From positions 3,913,201 to 3,977,200 of the forward strand of contig OX421494.1 in NCBI GenBank assembly GCA_949126835.1: 64,000 bases of DNA, read 5' to 3'. The position numbers and the translations under genes were made by a program. Shown here piece by piece: positions 11,701 through 24,200 of the stretch. A model generated the notes under the pieces. It searched no databases, had not been told where the DNA came from, and was given only the letters and a program-made list of their open reading frames with translations. The DNA comes from Anisus vortex. Its lineage: Eukaryota; Mollusca; Gastropoda; Planorbidae. Each line of letters begins with the position of its first letter. The stretch's first letter is position 1.

Positions 11701-12925
11701 AAATGTCTATGTCTTTTTACCTTATGGTTTAGTTATAAGAGCATTGTTATAGATTATGTTGTGCTTTATATCTGCGATAGTATTTTATGATTTATGTATT
11801 ATTTCTACTTTACTCTTTGCCCTTCTGTCATCTAGTGTTTCTAGGTTTAGTGATTTATACATTTGGTGTCACACTCAAGGGGGGGGGGGGGCTACTTTCG
11901 CGAGACAAATTTTTACCAAATACCAGAGGGGGGGGGGCTGAATTTTCGAGTGGCAAAGATTTACATATTTTTAAAAAATCAGGTGAAAAAAAATATTTGT
12001 TTTTTATTCCAGAGGGGGGGGGGCTTAGCCCCCCTGCTTCGCCCCTGGTCACACTGGTCAGCTATGAATATTCACTAGAAATGAACCTTGTAGATCTTGT
12101 CTGAATTTGTTCTAGTTTGTTTAATGTTTCTTTTGTTGATGGGTCTCATACAGAAGATGCATCTTCTAGTATATGATAACAAATATTAGGTTGCATTTAA
12201 GTTTCATCATATGGCCGGTAAATTTTTTTTCCAATGAAGTTTGAAGTTTAGTGGAAACATGTGGAATTCATGGATAATTTCCTATTTATTATTAATCATA
12301 AATACTTTGCATTTTTAAGTAGCGTGCACTTTGTTTTCTTGATACTCCAGTTTCATAATTCATATTGGCCTTTTATACAATTTCATTATCTTTTTCTATT
12401 TTTATTGTCGTTTCTTAAATGTAACAGACCTGTCTACTATATAATACAAGATTATTGTCCCAAATATAGTTCACTGTTACCTGCAAATTTCTTAACTTTT
12501 GCTCCTGTTTTGATTCCGTTACCGAAAGGTAAATATTGACTAGCCAGGATAGAAAATTTTCTTTAGTAAATAAGAATACTCAGCCTCCAGGCCTGCCACT
12601 CTTAACCCAGCAAGAGACCAGAAGGAGGGCGGGGGACAGGGAGGGGGGGGCTCTAGAGGCTAAGTCAAATCTTGTCACAACAACAGTTTATTTTGGGAAA
12701 AATATGTATTAATAAAATGTCATCTCCTTCTTTCACACCACCATCTCATGCTGCAAATCTTAAGAGGAAAACAAATTTATAGGCTCAAAGAAGTATGAAA
12801 TATTTTCATCATTCTTTAACTGGGTGTAACCTTAACAAAATATTGTTTATTCAGACTTACTTGTTTCACTGCATCTAAAAGTCTTGTTAGTATAGTCTGC
12901 CTTTCGTGTTGATGTATGTCATCTC
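8739..12925 (-). CDS. SNX29: Sorting nexin-29, N-terminal RUN-domain exons (partial)
   Basis: Five coding exons on the minus strand join in phase: 12861-12925, 10843-10895, 10233-10313, 9374-9450 and 8739-8913. They encode, in order, RQTILTRLLDAVKQ, CQVRFGGRSELATDSDSR, ISCLCATWEAALQHG, KQMTERAGLGKVTDLFSD, and the long exon with VFWHYAKEHLTKHEFQRF and GRGRAWLRASLNEHSLERYM. The string matches the RUN domain of vertebrate SNX29, an endosomal/membrane-trafficking protein whose coiled-coil, PX and C2 parts come later. Those later exons must lie left of 8739, probably beyond the window, with the LTR element in the way. The exon carrying the start codon was not found; it should lie between 12926 and about 15.9 kb. 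The exons and their phases look intact. Confidence 0.9.
9916..10112 (-). repeat. tRNA-derived SINE, family B
   Basis: Read on the minus strand, the copy begins with a tRNA-like head (GGCATGGTTGCTGAGCTGC) and a B-box-like GGTTCAAAT. It continues into a body shared with copies at 35800, 40776 and 43386 (TACCCATCAGAGCTGGRTAG on the plus strand). It lies in an SNX29 intron. Confidence 0.75.
10354..10807. repeat. 37-bp minisatellite, about 12 copies
   Basis: The unit is built on AAAGTGCACATTGCAATG followed by TTTAGGTAAAGAAATGTAT. Copies differ at a few positions. The array fills most of the SNX29 intron between the exons at 10233-10313 and 10843-10895. Confidence 0.95.
11094..11206. mobile_element. 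Short inverted-repeat MITE (CAGGGCTGTGGAGTCG), 113 bp
   Basis: The ends CAGGGCTGTGGAGTCG and CGACTCCACAGCCCTG are inverted repeats, and short GACTCC motifs repeat inside. I see no matching target duplication, so the hAT assignment rests on the CAGGG end only. Confidence 0.65.
11510..11592 (+). repeat. Dispersed repeat ending in GCGCTATACAAAT plus (ATT)n
   Basis: The block TTAAATGCGCTCTGAGCGTACATTATATTTGTTGGCAGCGCTATACAAATAG runs into an ATT microsatellite. Its inverse occurs at 32338 and 39836. The pattern suggests a SINE or LINE 3' end followed by a simple-repeat tail. Confidence 0.6.
11756..12500 (-). pseudogene. Degenerate LINE fragment (3' part of RT frame), split by a MITE
   Basis: The reverse complement aligns with the C-terminal region of the LINE frame at 50919-53114. 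It shares the stretches ACTAGAAGATGCA/TATGAGACCCATCAAC and AACCTAGAAACACTAGA, which correspond to 52640-52890 of that copy. The frame is broken in many places, and a hAT-like MITE (11876-12047) interrupts it. The right boundary is approximate. Confidence 0.75.
11876..12047. mobile_element. hAT-like MITE, 172 bp, second copy of the 8085 family
   Basis: A perfect 8-bp target duplication, GTCACACT, flanks it (11868-11875 and 12048-12055). It ends in GCTTCGCCCCTG and has the same internal G-rich blocks and CTTTCGCGAGAC motif as the copy at 8085. It is inserted in a dead LINE fragment, so it is younger than that fragment. Confidence 0.85.
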
Positions 12926-14013
12926 CTTAGACACATAAAAGCAATATTAAGTTACTAGTTACATAAAATTAGTAAATAAAGTGCCAACATGATATATGGA
13001 CACTTTGACCAGGAAGTCAAATACACATATTTTTCTTTTATCTCACGTTTCTATTTGCTTAAGTAGCCATCTAGCTGTTCAGTTAATCAACTTTCTATTA
13101 GGCATTAGGAACTTAATTGAAATGTGTTGCTACTGCTGAAAGAAACACATTAGCTTTAATGGCAATGTGATTGACTCCAAAGTTGACTCAATCTTTTGAT
13201 TTTCTAGATAAGATTTTTTCAATGTACTCTGAGAAAGGAAAAAAAAGTTTTTACAAAAAATATACTTCCCCCCTCCCTTCCATTATTTTGAATTTCATTG
13301 AAATAGAGATAAAGACTCACTGAAACTCTATGAAGTCTTAGTCCTACAATATGGGCATAGCATATTTTTTTTAATCTTACAAAAAATGGAAAATTGGCAA
13401 TTGTATGATCAAAATAATAATTTTTTTTTAATTAACACAGCACTAACCCTTTTAAATGACTAGTCTCATCCTTTTAAAAATTTAGAACAGATCATAAATT
13501 AGAAATATAAAAATAATATTTAAAAGTAAAATAATGTCAATTGAAAGATTGTTTAACCCCTTAAATAGTGTCTACAGTGGATGTTATCATTTAACACTTA
13601 AATACAGAGGACGTCACAAATAAATAAAGAAATGGTAAAATATGGAAAGTCAGCAAATATTTATATTAAAAAAACCCGCGGTAGTTAAAGGGTTTGCTGT
13701 ATATTAAAAATATTATATGAACATCCACCCAAGCAAAAAAATGGATTTTGGAATAATGAAACAACCTTAGGGGTGGCTTGGATTATATTACCATGTTTTT
13801 GGTCTTATTTAATCAATTTAATGAGTCTCCCTTGCTTTTGTTTGCCCTTTAACACCAATCTTATGATTTAATTCAACATTCCAATTGTGTGCAATGAGGG
13901 CTGAATAGACTTATAGTTAAACTACCAAATACAACCCAAAGGCAGTTTATTGTAAATTGCCACAGAGAGTGAAATTGAAGTGGACCATCAATAGATTCAA
14001 CCATTTTTTCTTA

Positions 14014-14090
14014 TGAACATGGATAGGTCCGAGTGGAAGGAGGTGGTGAGGCAGGCCAGAGCCCTCGACGGGCTATAGCGCCAAAGATTA
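14014..14090 (+). pseudogene. LINE C-terminus scrap
   Basis: The short stretch reads MDRSEWKEVVRQARALDGL followed by a stop. This resembles the extreme C-terminus of animal LINE reverse transcriptases (D-R-x-W-R...R-A-R-A-L). It is too short for a firm call. Confidence 0.45.
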
Positions 14091-15086
14091 TGATGATGAC
14101 ATTTTTCAGTTAAACACTTTCTAAAACAAAAATATTTCACATACTAATGTCTCATTATTTGAAATGAGCTTTATCAGTTTAGGCCAATGTTCTTGCATAA
14201 AAATTAGGTCTATGTATGTTCAGTTGCTGACTGTTAAATGCGCTCTGGGCTTACATTATGTTTGTTGCAGTGTGTCATAGTGACCACCCCCACCCCTTGT
14301 CAGACCCTCCTAGCTGCCACCAACTGCATTGTTTGATTGTTTGGACAAGGGGCTGGGGAAGGGACAAGTAGTTTAGTGTAAATTACACTGTAAGTGGTGT
14401 GGCCTAATTATCTTTAATATAATGGACAGGACAAGTTACTAAAAAACGAGTGTCGTCTGCTTAAAGTGGGATACATGACATTAATATACAACTTAGGCCT
14501 AAGTATAATAAAACACAAGGAACAATTTAGATGCTTATCCCACCATGCACTAGAAAATACTGGACACCATCCTGTATGTCTCCTACCAGGTATTCCACCC
14601 ATGGGAAAATTTGATATTTTGTTCTACTTGTTAGGTATTTCGTTACAGTTTTACACTCTGCTGAAATATATGGCTGTTTGGATCATAATTGGATACCTGG
14701 CAATCCTAACTGGAATGATCCCACAACCACTTGGGGTCATTATCACCTACCTATTATCTTCTAATATAGTACAGACGCTCCTTCTATAACTATAAATAAG
14801 ATTATTGCGTAATAGTATGGTATTTGTCTAGTAGACCTATTAGGTAACTAATAAAGACTAATTTTTAATTAGGGTTGCCAGTTTAGTTGGCTTTTAACTT
14901 ATCAAATAACACTAATTCACTATGAGTGACTTTGTCAGTCACTAGGCACTAGGTCTATGTGAGCCCACACAACATATGAATAGCAATAGTCTTGAATAGT
15001 AAATCTAAATAGTCTAAATAGAATAGCCTATACAATAGTATATGTTGGCTTATAGGCCTACATATGATGATAATTGATATGACATA

Positions 15087-15217
15087 GACTCCAGACTGTC
15101 AACAAAACGGCCCAAATTCTAGCCCAGCCCTGTGGCCAACCAAACCCTGCATGAGTTTTGGGCCTAGGAGACGTAATAATCTTCTATCTAGAATCTAGAG
15201 TGAACATCTGTAAAACT
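15087..15217 (+). repeat. SINE family A, head-truncated copy
   Basis: It shares GACTGTCAACAAAA, GTTTTGGGCCTAGGAGA and AATAATCTTCTATCTAGA...ACATCTGTAAAA with copies at 26673, 41961 and 55631. The tRNA-like head is missing. Confidence 0.65.
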
Positions 15218-15959
15218 TTTTATAAGATAATGATTATGATACATTATCATGATTATCATTTTGATTATACTTAGGATATACTAAAGTTATATTATAGGCC
15301 TACTTATTAAACTATTAAACTATAGTCTGTAGGCCTACTATATTTACTAAACTAATCTTCTGACTTTGACTAGCCTTTTTCTTATACAACTTCATCATTG
15401 ATAATTGGCATAATAATAATAAGACTATAAGATAAGAATCATAAGACATAACATTTAATAACACAGAGTGTGACAGAGTCAGAGATATAGCCGATATAGG
15501 CCTACTGTAATATCATTATACAGAAACAGACAGTCACATAGACATTGACTATACTATACTTATAGACTATAGAACTATAGACATTAAATAATTTCCGCGA
15601 TTAATTTTAACCGTCTTCGTTCTTGTTGCTTCCCCCTACTGGGTGGTACAGATCGACTGCGGTAACCCACCTCCCTCACAGACTCACACCTGTTTGTAAA
15701 CAAAAGTTTGCTACTAAAATAAAAAAAGCCAAATAACCGGAGTCTTTTTTTACTCTTTACATGTAGTATGTAGCCTACGTTTTTACACCCAACTAAAATA
15801 ACTTACCACTCATCCTGCAAGCAGATTTTAGGAAACCTTTATTCTATCCATTACATAAGTATATATTCGGAAATTATATTTATTTATCTCCAATAAACTA
15901 CTAGTTACTAGCACTATTCACTATAAACTCCCTCTTTCTACATGACTACATCGAACTCC

Positions 15960-16054
15960 CCAAAGATAACTCTGACCCACAAAAGTCACATGACATGTAC
16001 TTCCGTTTTTTAAGAGTTCTTTCTCTTTATTTTCGGTCGGAATAACAAGACCAT
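15960..16054 (+). promoter_or_regulatory. RPL10 promoter and non-coding exon 1
   Basis: A pyrimidine run (TTCTTTCTCTTTATTTTC, about 16018-16035) fits a 5'-TOP start, typical of ribosomal-protein genes. The presumed untranslated exon ends in ACCAT before a GTAAGT donor at 16055. The exact start site is not determined. Confidence 0.5.
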
Positions 16055-16217
16055 GTAAGTTTCTCAATCCTAAAATTAAATCTATTATCATCGTGACTCA
16101 GCTGAATTATTTCCTTTTCTAGTATTAATATTTAATCAGTACGAATACAATCGTATAATACTACGTAACTAAATATATATCATACATAACTCTTTCCTAT
16201 TTTGTTTCAGTTTTAAA

Positions 16218-19200
16218 ATGGGTCGCCGACCAGCTCGATGGTAAGTTATCGAGTAATGGTATTTGTTATGAAATATTTTTGCTATTTAAATTTAAACGTA
16301 TATCCAGTTGTACCAAATACTTTTTACGCTTTTATTTAATACCTCATTATAGGTGTATTTGCATTTTACTTAAAAGTATATTAATTACACACTCTCGTCT
16401 TTTCAGCTATCGCTATTGTAAAAACAAACCATACCCCAAATCGCGATTCTGTCGTGGTGTACCTGGTAAGTTTAGTTCAATGTTTTATGTAGGCTAAAAG
16501 TAGTACTTTGTAATTAGTTATGACACATTTGTCCCCCCCAATGTGAAATATATATTTAAAGCATTAAAGCATACTACTATTACTATTATTGCATTGAAGC
16601 ATTTACATCCAGAGTTAAAATAACGTAGGCCTACATTTGGCCTACATAGTAAAAATGTGCATGTTTACTAGACTCTAGACCACTATTTAGTCATTGTTTT
16701 ATAGATAGTTTATACAGTGACAGATGTCAACTTTTGACAAATATGTTTGTATGAGTGCTCTAGTAGGGCATACTGATCAAGTTCATATAAATGAGGTGTT
16801 ATTGGAAAGATCTCATCTAGTCTAGTTCTAACAGTTTAGGTTTTGTGACTGAATTATTACTTATTTTTATTTAAGGCTCTCTACTAGCAGCTTTAAGCTT
16901 TCTAGACTTCAGCATGCATACACATTTAGAACTCTACCAAATTGAAGTTTTACTATCTCTGCTAGAAACATGATCTCAAATGAATGGCTAGGCTATATTT
17001 GCTGATAATACTGTTGCTATCATTCATCTATTCCTACATGCCGACTTGTGGTCCAGTTAACCCTAAATGGCCTAAAGTCAACTTCTGCCGTGCAATGTTT
17101 TCTTTATAGTTTAGTTTCAATTTGAAAATAGTTTATACTATTTTATCTTTTCAGATGCTAAAATCAGAATTTTTGATTTGGGAAGGAAGAGGGCTCGTGT
17201 GGATGAATTCCCACTTTGTGTCCACATGATCTCCGATGAGTATGAGCAGCTGTCTTCTGAAGCTCTGGAAGCTGGTCGTATCTGTGCCAACAAATACTTG
17301 GTGAAGAACTGTGGTAAAGATGCTTTCCATCTGCGAGTTAGGTTGCATCCCTTCCACATCAACAGAATCAACAAGATGTTGTCCTGTGCCGGTGCTGATA
17401 GGTAGTGATTTTGCTTTCAGATAACTTTGCACTATAAAGTAGAATGTGTGTGTCAATTCTGATTCACATTGGTTAATTTAAAGACACCCAAACATAATAG
17501 GTTACTTTTGCATTTTGCTTCCTAAATTTGGTCTTGTTGGCAGAGTGGGTGGGGTCCTCAACTGGTATGGGGATGGCCTGTGTTTGTCTCTCGATTGAGA
17601 ATGTTTTTAGACTGAAGATTCTTAGGATATTTTTTTTTTCCTCCGATAAGTAATGGACTAAATTGTATTGTACATTAATTTTTTTTTGTACGTATTGTAA
17701 GGCCTGACTAAATGTATTTCATATCTACTATATGTTTAAATCTCAAAAGGAATATGTATGTATGTGGCTATGTATGTACATACCGCATAATCTTTTTAAA
17801 TACTGGACAGAAAAACGTGAAATTTGCTACAAATATTCTTTGCGTTGCGGCGGTGAACACTGTCAAGGTTTGAAAAAAATTAAAATGACCGCAGTGGTCA
17901 GTTTGGTCAAAAAACTCGAATAAAACGACACATTTTGGTTTCATGTTAAAATTGCTGTTCCAACTTTTTATAGTTTTTTGATCAATCGCGCTAAAACAAA
18001 TAAGAAAAAAGGACGCGCGGAGATTATTTCTCTATTGTGTCATCAAATTTCGCACAGAGATAGCTAGCGTTTTTTTTATTGATGACATCATCAAATTTTG
18101 CTTATTCATTTTAAATTAACTTTGGTTCAATGTTTGCTAATGTACTTTATGAATGATTAGAAGAAAATATATTCATGTTTTAATTTAATTCACGTAATTC
18201 ATAGCGGGCAATTTTTAAATTGTTATAATGGGTGATGTGTAATGATTTTAATGGGTAATTTATTTTGTAGCTTGGAAATACAAAATTCCATCACGTTTAA
18301 ATTGGAGTCGTATACGAAATATAAAATGTGTAGTTCTTGCAGCTAATCTCATTGTAACTGCTTGAGTAGTTAGAGTGCATGTAAACATAACATTAACCGG
18401 TACGGAGTACCGGCACATACCGGCTAGTAGTATAATTGTAATTGAGGGTCTACTTGGTATGCTATGGGGCACAATGGCTGAGCATGACTACTTTTACTTT
18501 ACTCCGTATAGAATTAAAGCGTATCAATAAAACATTTGCCAAACTAAGTTATTAAAATAACAATGTTGTTTTATTAATACTTTTTTATATTGTACGCTTT
18601 TCAGGATCTTTAGTTTTCCAATTTATAGTTTCTTGTAACAAAAGTATAACATGGGTTTCCCATTGTTAAATTATACTTTCATTATTTGCAGGCTTCAGAC
18701 CGGTATGCGTGGTGCCTTTGGCAAACCACAGGGAACTGTTGCCCGTGTGAATATTGGACAGCCAATTATGTCTGTCAGAGCTCGTGAGAATCACGAACAG
18801 CAGGTCATTGAAGCTCTGCGTCGTGCCAAGTTCAAATATCCAGGCAGACAAAAGGTACAGAACCTAGTTTATTTACATTGCTCTACACACTTGGTTGTCA
18901 CAGTTTGTGGTAGCATTTGTATTTATAAATTTACTAAATTGTGTTAAGTTGTACCCTCATTGATATCGTACTTAGTAAGTTAGCTTGTGCTGTTGGAAAT
19001 GGTGCTCGTGTTAAAGTCACAAGCATGTCTGTCTAGTAAAACAAACTGTACCCTTTGAATAGATGTGTAAATTTACAATGTATTACTTTATATTGTTTGC
19101 AGATTGTTGTATCCAAGAAGTGGGGCTTTACCAAGTGGGCCAAAGCTGATTATGAGAAAATGAGAGCTGAAGGTTTTCTGGTACCAGATGGTGTTGGAGT

Positions 19201-19261
19201 ACAATATAAACCTAACCATGGACCACTTGATGCATGGAAAGGAAGGCAGACTGCTAGTTAA
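16218..19261 (+). CDS. RPL10: 60S ribosomal protein L10 (uL16)
   Basis: Five coding exons join in phase: 16218-16240, 16407-16465, 17155-17401, 18692-18854 and 19103-19261. They give 216 residues against about 214 in vertebrates. The protein begins [20 protein letters not shown] and includes [59 protein letters not shown] and [14 protein letters not shown]. It ends [15 protein letters not shown]10 joins the large subunit late, in the cytoplasm, near the P-site and subunit interface. A non-coding first exon precedes it, so the ATG lies 8 nt inside exon 2. All introns are GT-AG. No damage is visible. Confidence 0.98.
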
Positions 19262-19284
19262 TTTGGAGGTGTCCTGTTAAGATT

Positions 19285-19290
19285 ATTAAA
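19285..19290 (+). terminator. RPL10 poly(A) signal (ATTAAA)
   Basis: ATTAAA lies 24 bp after the stop and is followed by a T/GT-rich stretch near 19303-19320. This gives the very short 3' UTR typical of ribosomal-protein genes. Confidence 0.6.
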
Positions 19291-21281
19291 TGAAAAAGTG
19301 AAATATTTTTGTTTGTTCTTCATTATTATAATTATTCTAATTTTACTTTTTATCAGGCATAAGTAGTTTAAAAGTTACCCTTTACCAGTGATCAGCTGTA
19401 TAGAGCAGAAAGTTGCAAATTAATTAGGTAATAAGGAAAACTAAGAAAGTGTGGTGGTGAATTTTGCTAAAATGTACCAAGCAAGACTGATGGGCATGTC
19501 AGTAAAACTTATTTAGCAGTAAATTATTATAAATGAAGAAGAGGTAGGCCTACATGGTAATTTTTGATATCTTCAATGTAGAATGTTTTAACTAAGTTAT
19601 CTTGTAGCTGTGAAATTTTCAAACTTAAATTATTTTAAGAAATTATGGTAATTAGTAATTATACATAAAAAAAATTATTTTTATACGAAGTTATACAAAT
19701 TTTGTAAAACTTTTAACCAAATTTGCTCTAGAGATTAAATTGTTTAAATATCAGAGATTAAGTTGTTTAAATATCTGTTGCAATACTAAGTTGTTAAAAG
19801 ACAGTAGGTACCAGTACTGTTTTCTTGTTCATTTTTTCTCTAAAAATGAATTTGCTTGTGTAATTTTGAATAACTTAGCTATTTAATCAAATTTATATTT
19901 TTTATCACCTATGAAATGAATTCGCTACTAAATACCTTAAACTAATTTATTTAAGACAAAGACATGCATAAAAAAATTCTATTTGTTCTTGAAAGGTCTT
20001 GTACCAGTATTGTACTAGAATTAGTATAATTAATTACGGTAGCATGTAAATTATTCTTTAATTATACAGGATTTTATAGAATTAAAATTAATCCTGTACA
20101 ATAAACATACAATACAGTTCCAAAGATAACTTGGAGGGGACAATTTTGAAGAATATATCATGTGTTTTATTGTCAGTACACATTAGCATCCATGCACAAC
20201 TGTCTTGTAAGACTTTCAAATCTTAAAACAAAATCAAAATGCTTTAACATTAACAGTATTGCATTTTAATTAACATTCACAGATCTTAAAAGTAATGCTT
20301 GAAATTTGCACAATTCTCAATACAAAATATGCAACTATGGTAGTGACCTTTTTTCATTATTAAATTCTTGATTGCAATGGCACTAGTCAGTAATAATATA
20401 AATATAATGAACAAGCTAAGTTACCCTGCGTTGCCAGGGGAAAATAAAATGGTCTATTGTATATAAGATTTTAAGCTGCAGACAAAATTTTATGGCCTAC
20501 ATAAGATTATAAATATAATCTACAATCAACATAAAATTACGGATCAGATCTAATAATACTATTATATAGTAATAAAAATATTTTTTTAAATGACATTTTC
20601 ATTTAGGAAGTAATTTTTAAAGTACCAGTAATATTATATTAAGAAAAAAAAGGTTTAGATTAACTCAACTAACTGGAGAATTGAATCCGGACTGACTTTA
20701 TCACTATATGACTTTATGGTACTGGTAGTCTGATATGTTATCCACTCAGCTACTGTGGACACATGTGCTAAGTCAAATCGCAAAGGTAAAGTATGAGGCA
20801 ATAAGGTCACGTCTTTAAATGTTTACATATATATAGAGAGAGAAAGAGATCATAGATGAAGCAACTTGTCTACACAAATTCCCAGTTTTTAAAAGAAAAT
20901 TTTCACTTTGATTTCTAGATACCAGTAGTGTATATTATTTACCAATTGTTCATATTTTTGAAGTTAAAGTAGATTACTTAAATACATATATAATTAAACA
21001 AAACAATCACTTTTTAATAATAGTGTAGTATTACTACTATATACTAGTCTTAGAAACATCATAGCTAGGAAATAATTTAAGGTGTAAGTTGGGGAATTCT
21101 CAAGCCACATTATTGGAGCATATATCCATTCACACAAATGTTTTTGAAGATAATTTGGTGAAAATGAATTTGAAAAAACTGTGACAGTTATTGTTATCAA
21201 TCTTGTAGTGTACTCATTTTGAAGTAAGGAATGGCTCAGCATTTTATCAGTATCATAAGGCTTTAATTTTTTTAATTATTC
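19291..21281. other. Intergenic region between convergent RPL10 and NUDCD3
   Basis: This AT-rich DNA has no exon I can support. It should contain the NUDCD3 3' UTR (minus strand). A TTTATT at about 20166 could be its AATAAA signal. A tRNA-like scrap lies near 20672-20760. Confidence 0.5.
20672..20760 (-). repeat. tRNA-like sequence, probably SINE-derived
   Basis: On the minus strand, GTAGCTGAGTGGATAACATA resembles an A box and GGATTCAATTCTCC a B box. I could not fold a sound cloverleaf, so I take it as a SINE head or a tRNA pseudogene. Confidence 0.35.
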
Positions 21282-24200
21282 TCAGGGGTTGTTAATGTTC
21301 ATAATGCCACTGGAATCCACATTAATTTTGCTGGGGTCAAAGGGTTGTCCCTTGAATGGTGAGCCTTCTGCATCCCAGGCTCTCCTTAACATTTCCTGGG
21401 TTTTCTGAAAAACAATACATATATTACAGACTTGCTTATGACTACCGGTGCTGGTATCTTATCTTAGCCGACATATATTACAGACTTGCTTATGACTACC
21501 GGTACTGGTATCTTATCTTACCCGACATATATTACAGACTTGCTTATGACTACTGGTACTGGCATCTTATCTTAGCCGACATATATTACAGACTTGCTTA
21601 TGACTACCGGTACTGGCATCTTATCTTAGCCGACATATATTACAGACTTGCTTATGACTATTGGTATCTTATCTTACCCAACATATATTATAGACTTGCT
21701 TATGACTACCGGTACTGGTATCTTATCTTAGCCGACATATATTACAGACTTGCTTATGACTACTGGTATCTTATCCGACATATATTACAGACTTGCTTAT
21801 GACTATTGGTATCTTATCTTACCCGACATATATTACAGACTTGCTTATGACTAAAGTTAAAATGAGGCCAAAAAAAGTTTTCATTCCACTACCAGTATGT
21901 GTCATATTTAAAACTAAAAGAATTTAGAGACATACTTTACTAGTAAATATTTTTATATTACAGAATTCTTTGTCACAGCCCAAATACAAGAATGCTTGTT
22001 TTCCTTTGACTATTATTTCCTATATTTAAAATATATACTGGCACCTTAACTGAAGGCCATGAGCTTTAGCCTAGTTGGCTTATACTTATACTATAGGTAA
22101 ATCAGGTTATACGAAGCCCATTGAAGCTTCAAATCAAAGTTGCCATCTCATTTTATTCATTGGGGTTATAAACCCCATCAGTTCATACTAAGCCAGGCTT
22201 AATTACATATAGCTAATCTAAGGGCAGGTTGAGTTGGTGTGAAATTAATGTATTAAGTACTCACAGCTTCATGAGACTGGGGCAAGCCGAGCTGTTTTTG
22301 ACGTTGGTTGTACATCATCTCCTCTATTTTAGCCTGAGCCTCTTCATCTAAGTCATTCATTGGCCGGCTGCAGTCAATTTTCCGGGTATTTATTTTGGGC
22401 TCATCCACAAACACATTTTCCCACCACCTCTCCTGCTTCTTCTCTAGATTTATCTGTCAAAATGAATTGCCAAAATTGTGTCACTCTTACTTTGTCATGA
22501 AATGCATTTGTTTCATAACCTAATATGATTACACTCAACTTTAATTATTCTGGGCTAATTATGCGCAGTAAGTATAACCCAAATGATTAATTAAATTTGA
22601 ACTGGTTGATAAGATGTTCAATGTGAAATTGAAACTGTAACGGAAACTAAAACTACAATGATTTGGAGCACTTTGATTATTATCTTACACAGCACAACTA
22701 ATCCATGTAGTAAAGTGACATTTATTCAATAAAAATAAAAGTCAATTAACATTTTAAAAAACTATTTTTTTAAGAATATTTTTTTTTTTCATCTTACATA
22801 AAATAAAAAAAATTTATTAGAATTAGAAGATACAAATTTTAATGTGTTTTTAAAATGTTGGTTTTGTTGAAAATATTTAGTCCTGTCATTGTATTGTAAT
22901 TTGAAAAATTAATTTAGCCCCAAGAGAGTTTAACAAGCTTGATTAATTGGAATACCAAATATACTGCACATAATAATAAGAAACTCTTATAAAATAATAA
23001 GCCTAATATATATTAGAATCACCTTTCAGCCAGGAAATACAATGGCTCAATAGCTAACTCCTAAATGATAGGCCTACTTTTTTCTTGTATGATAGTGTGT
23101 GTGAATGTCTATTGTGTTTGAGTACAAATGGTTCTTAAATATTGTTTTAAGTATGCTGAAAGACGGAATTCATGTAATCAAGTCAAATTTCCATTTATTT
23201 GGATCAATAAAGCAATCTTATCTTATCTTATTATATCAATAAAACATATACTCTACATGCACAAATTCTCCTGGATTAAGTGTCCACATAGAATCTTCTG
23301 TGTTTATTTCCCAAGAAAGCTCATTGTTGACTAAATCTTTCCAAGCATTGGCCTCTAGTATCTTGACAGAAATGTGTTTCTTCTTTATCTCCACCTTGGC
23401 CTGTTTGCCTTTTTCTATATGCTTGGGAACCTGACAAATGAACATATTCAAAGTATTAGCTGCAAGCCAATTTAAAGTTTGAAAAATATATATGAAATAA
23501 AAAGCTTTTTAAAGACTACATATATTCTTTTTATACTTTGACTCGTAAATCAGCTTCTGTGATTGTCTGTGACCAGTAATAGAATTCCCGTTCTGCACCA
23601 TTATAAGTTAGTGGATTGGCTTGAAGTTCTCTTCTTTGCCTTGTGAATATAAAAACACAAACATATAATAATATATAATATGAAGTTATTGTTTAATTAT
23701 AGAAAATCATGGCTTAAAATTAAAACATTTTGATATGTTCTATAGTTTGTTACATTTTTACAGCATAAAATATTGGTATGTTTTAAGAAAATATAATCTG
23801 TTAATTTACCTGGCCAGTTCTGGATCTTCTGTTTCATCATCATCTCCCTTTGCTGACTTTTCTGGTGCATGTTTTTGTTCTGAAGCTGACTCCTGGGTTT
23901 TTGATTCTGTTTGTGCTTCCATGTGCATTTCCTTCATTCTTTTCTCCACTGGCTCATCTATAGATTTATCATCCTTGTTTCCAACTGCATTATGTTTGTC
24001 CCCTTCTATTTAAAAGTTTAAAACTATTTTAGAGTGTTATTGTCGTTTTATTTTTATGAGCGCGCTGAGCATGCTTGCATTAGCATGAAGTGAGGCGCTA
24101 TATAAATGACCAATTATTATTATTTATTTTTTTACAGGGGATGAAAATAGTTATAAATGAGAACACAAGGACAACCTCAAAGTGTCTTTAAGCATATTTT

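Larger units (their letters stand above)
12926..15960. other. SNX29 5' intron/upstream region without recognised exons
   Basis: This AT-rich DNA should contain the first SNX29 exon, but I could not place it. It holds a LINE-like scrap near 14014 and a SINE fragment near 15087. TAGGCCTA octamers cluster at 14494, 15053, 15295, 15330 and 15497. A 107-codon frame at 14466-14789 has hydrophobic stretches but no family I recognise, and I do not call it a gene. Confidence 0.5.

Noticed and set aside
13555..13695. TTTAACCCC...GGGTTT flanked block as another piggyBac-like MITE
   Set aside because: The ends match poorly and the TTAA duplication is not clean.
14466..14789. Possible small membrane protein of 107 codons
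   Set aside because: It has hydrophobic stretches, but no family, splice context or conservation can be shown from the sequence.
21356..21802. 148-codon open frame as a gene
   Set aside because: It is produced by the 54-bp tandem repeat in a NUDCD3 intron and overlaps that gene's last exon in antisense.
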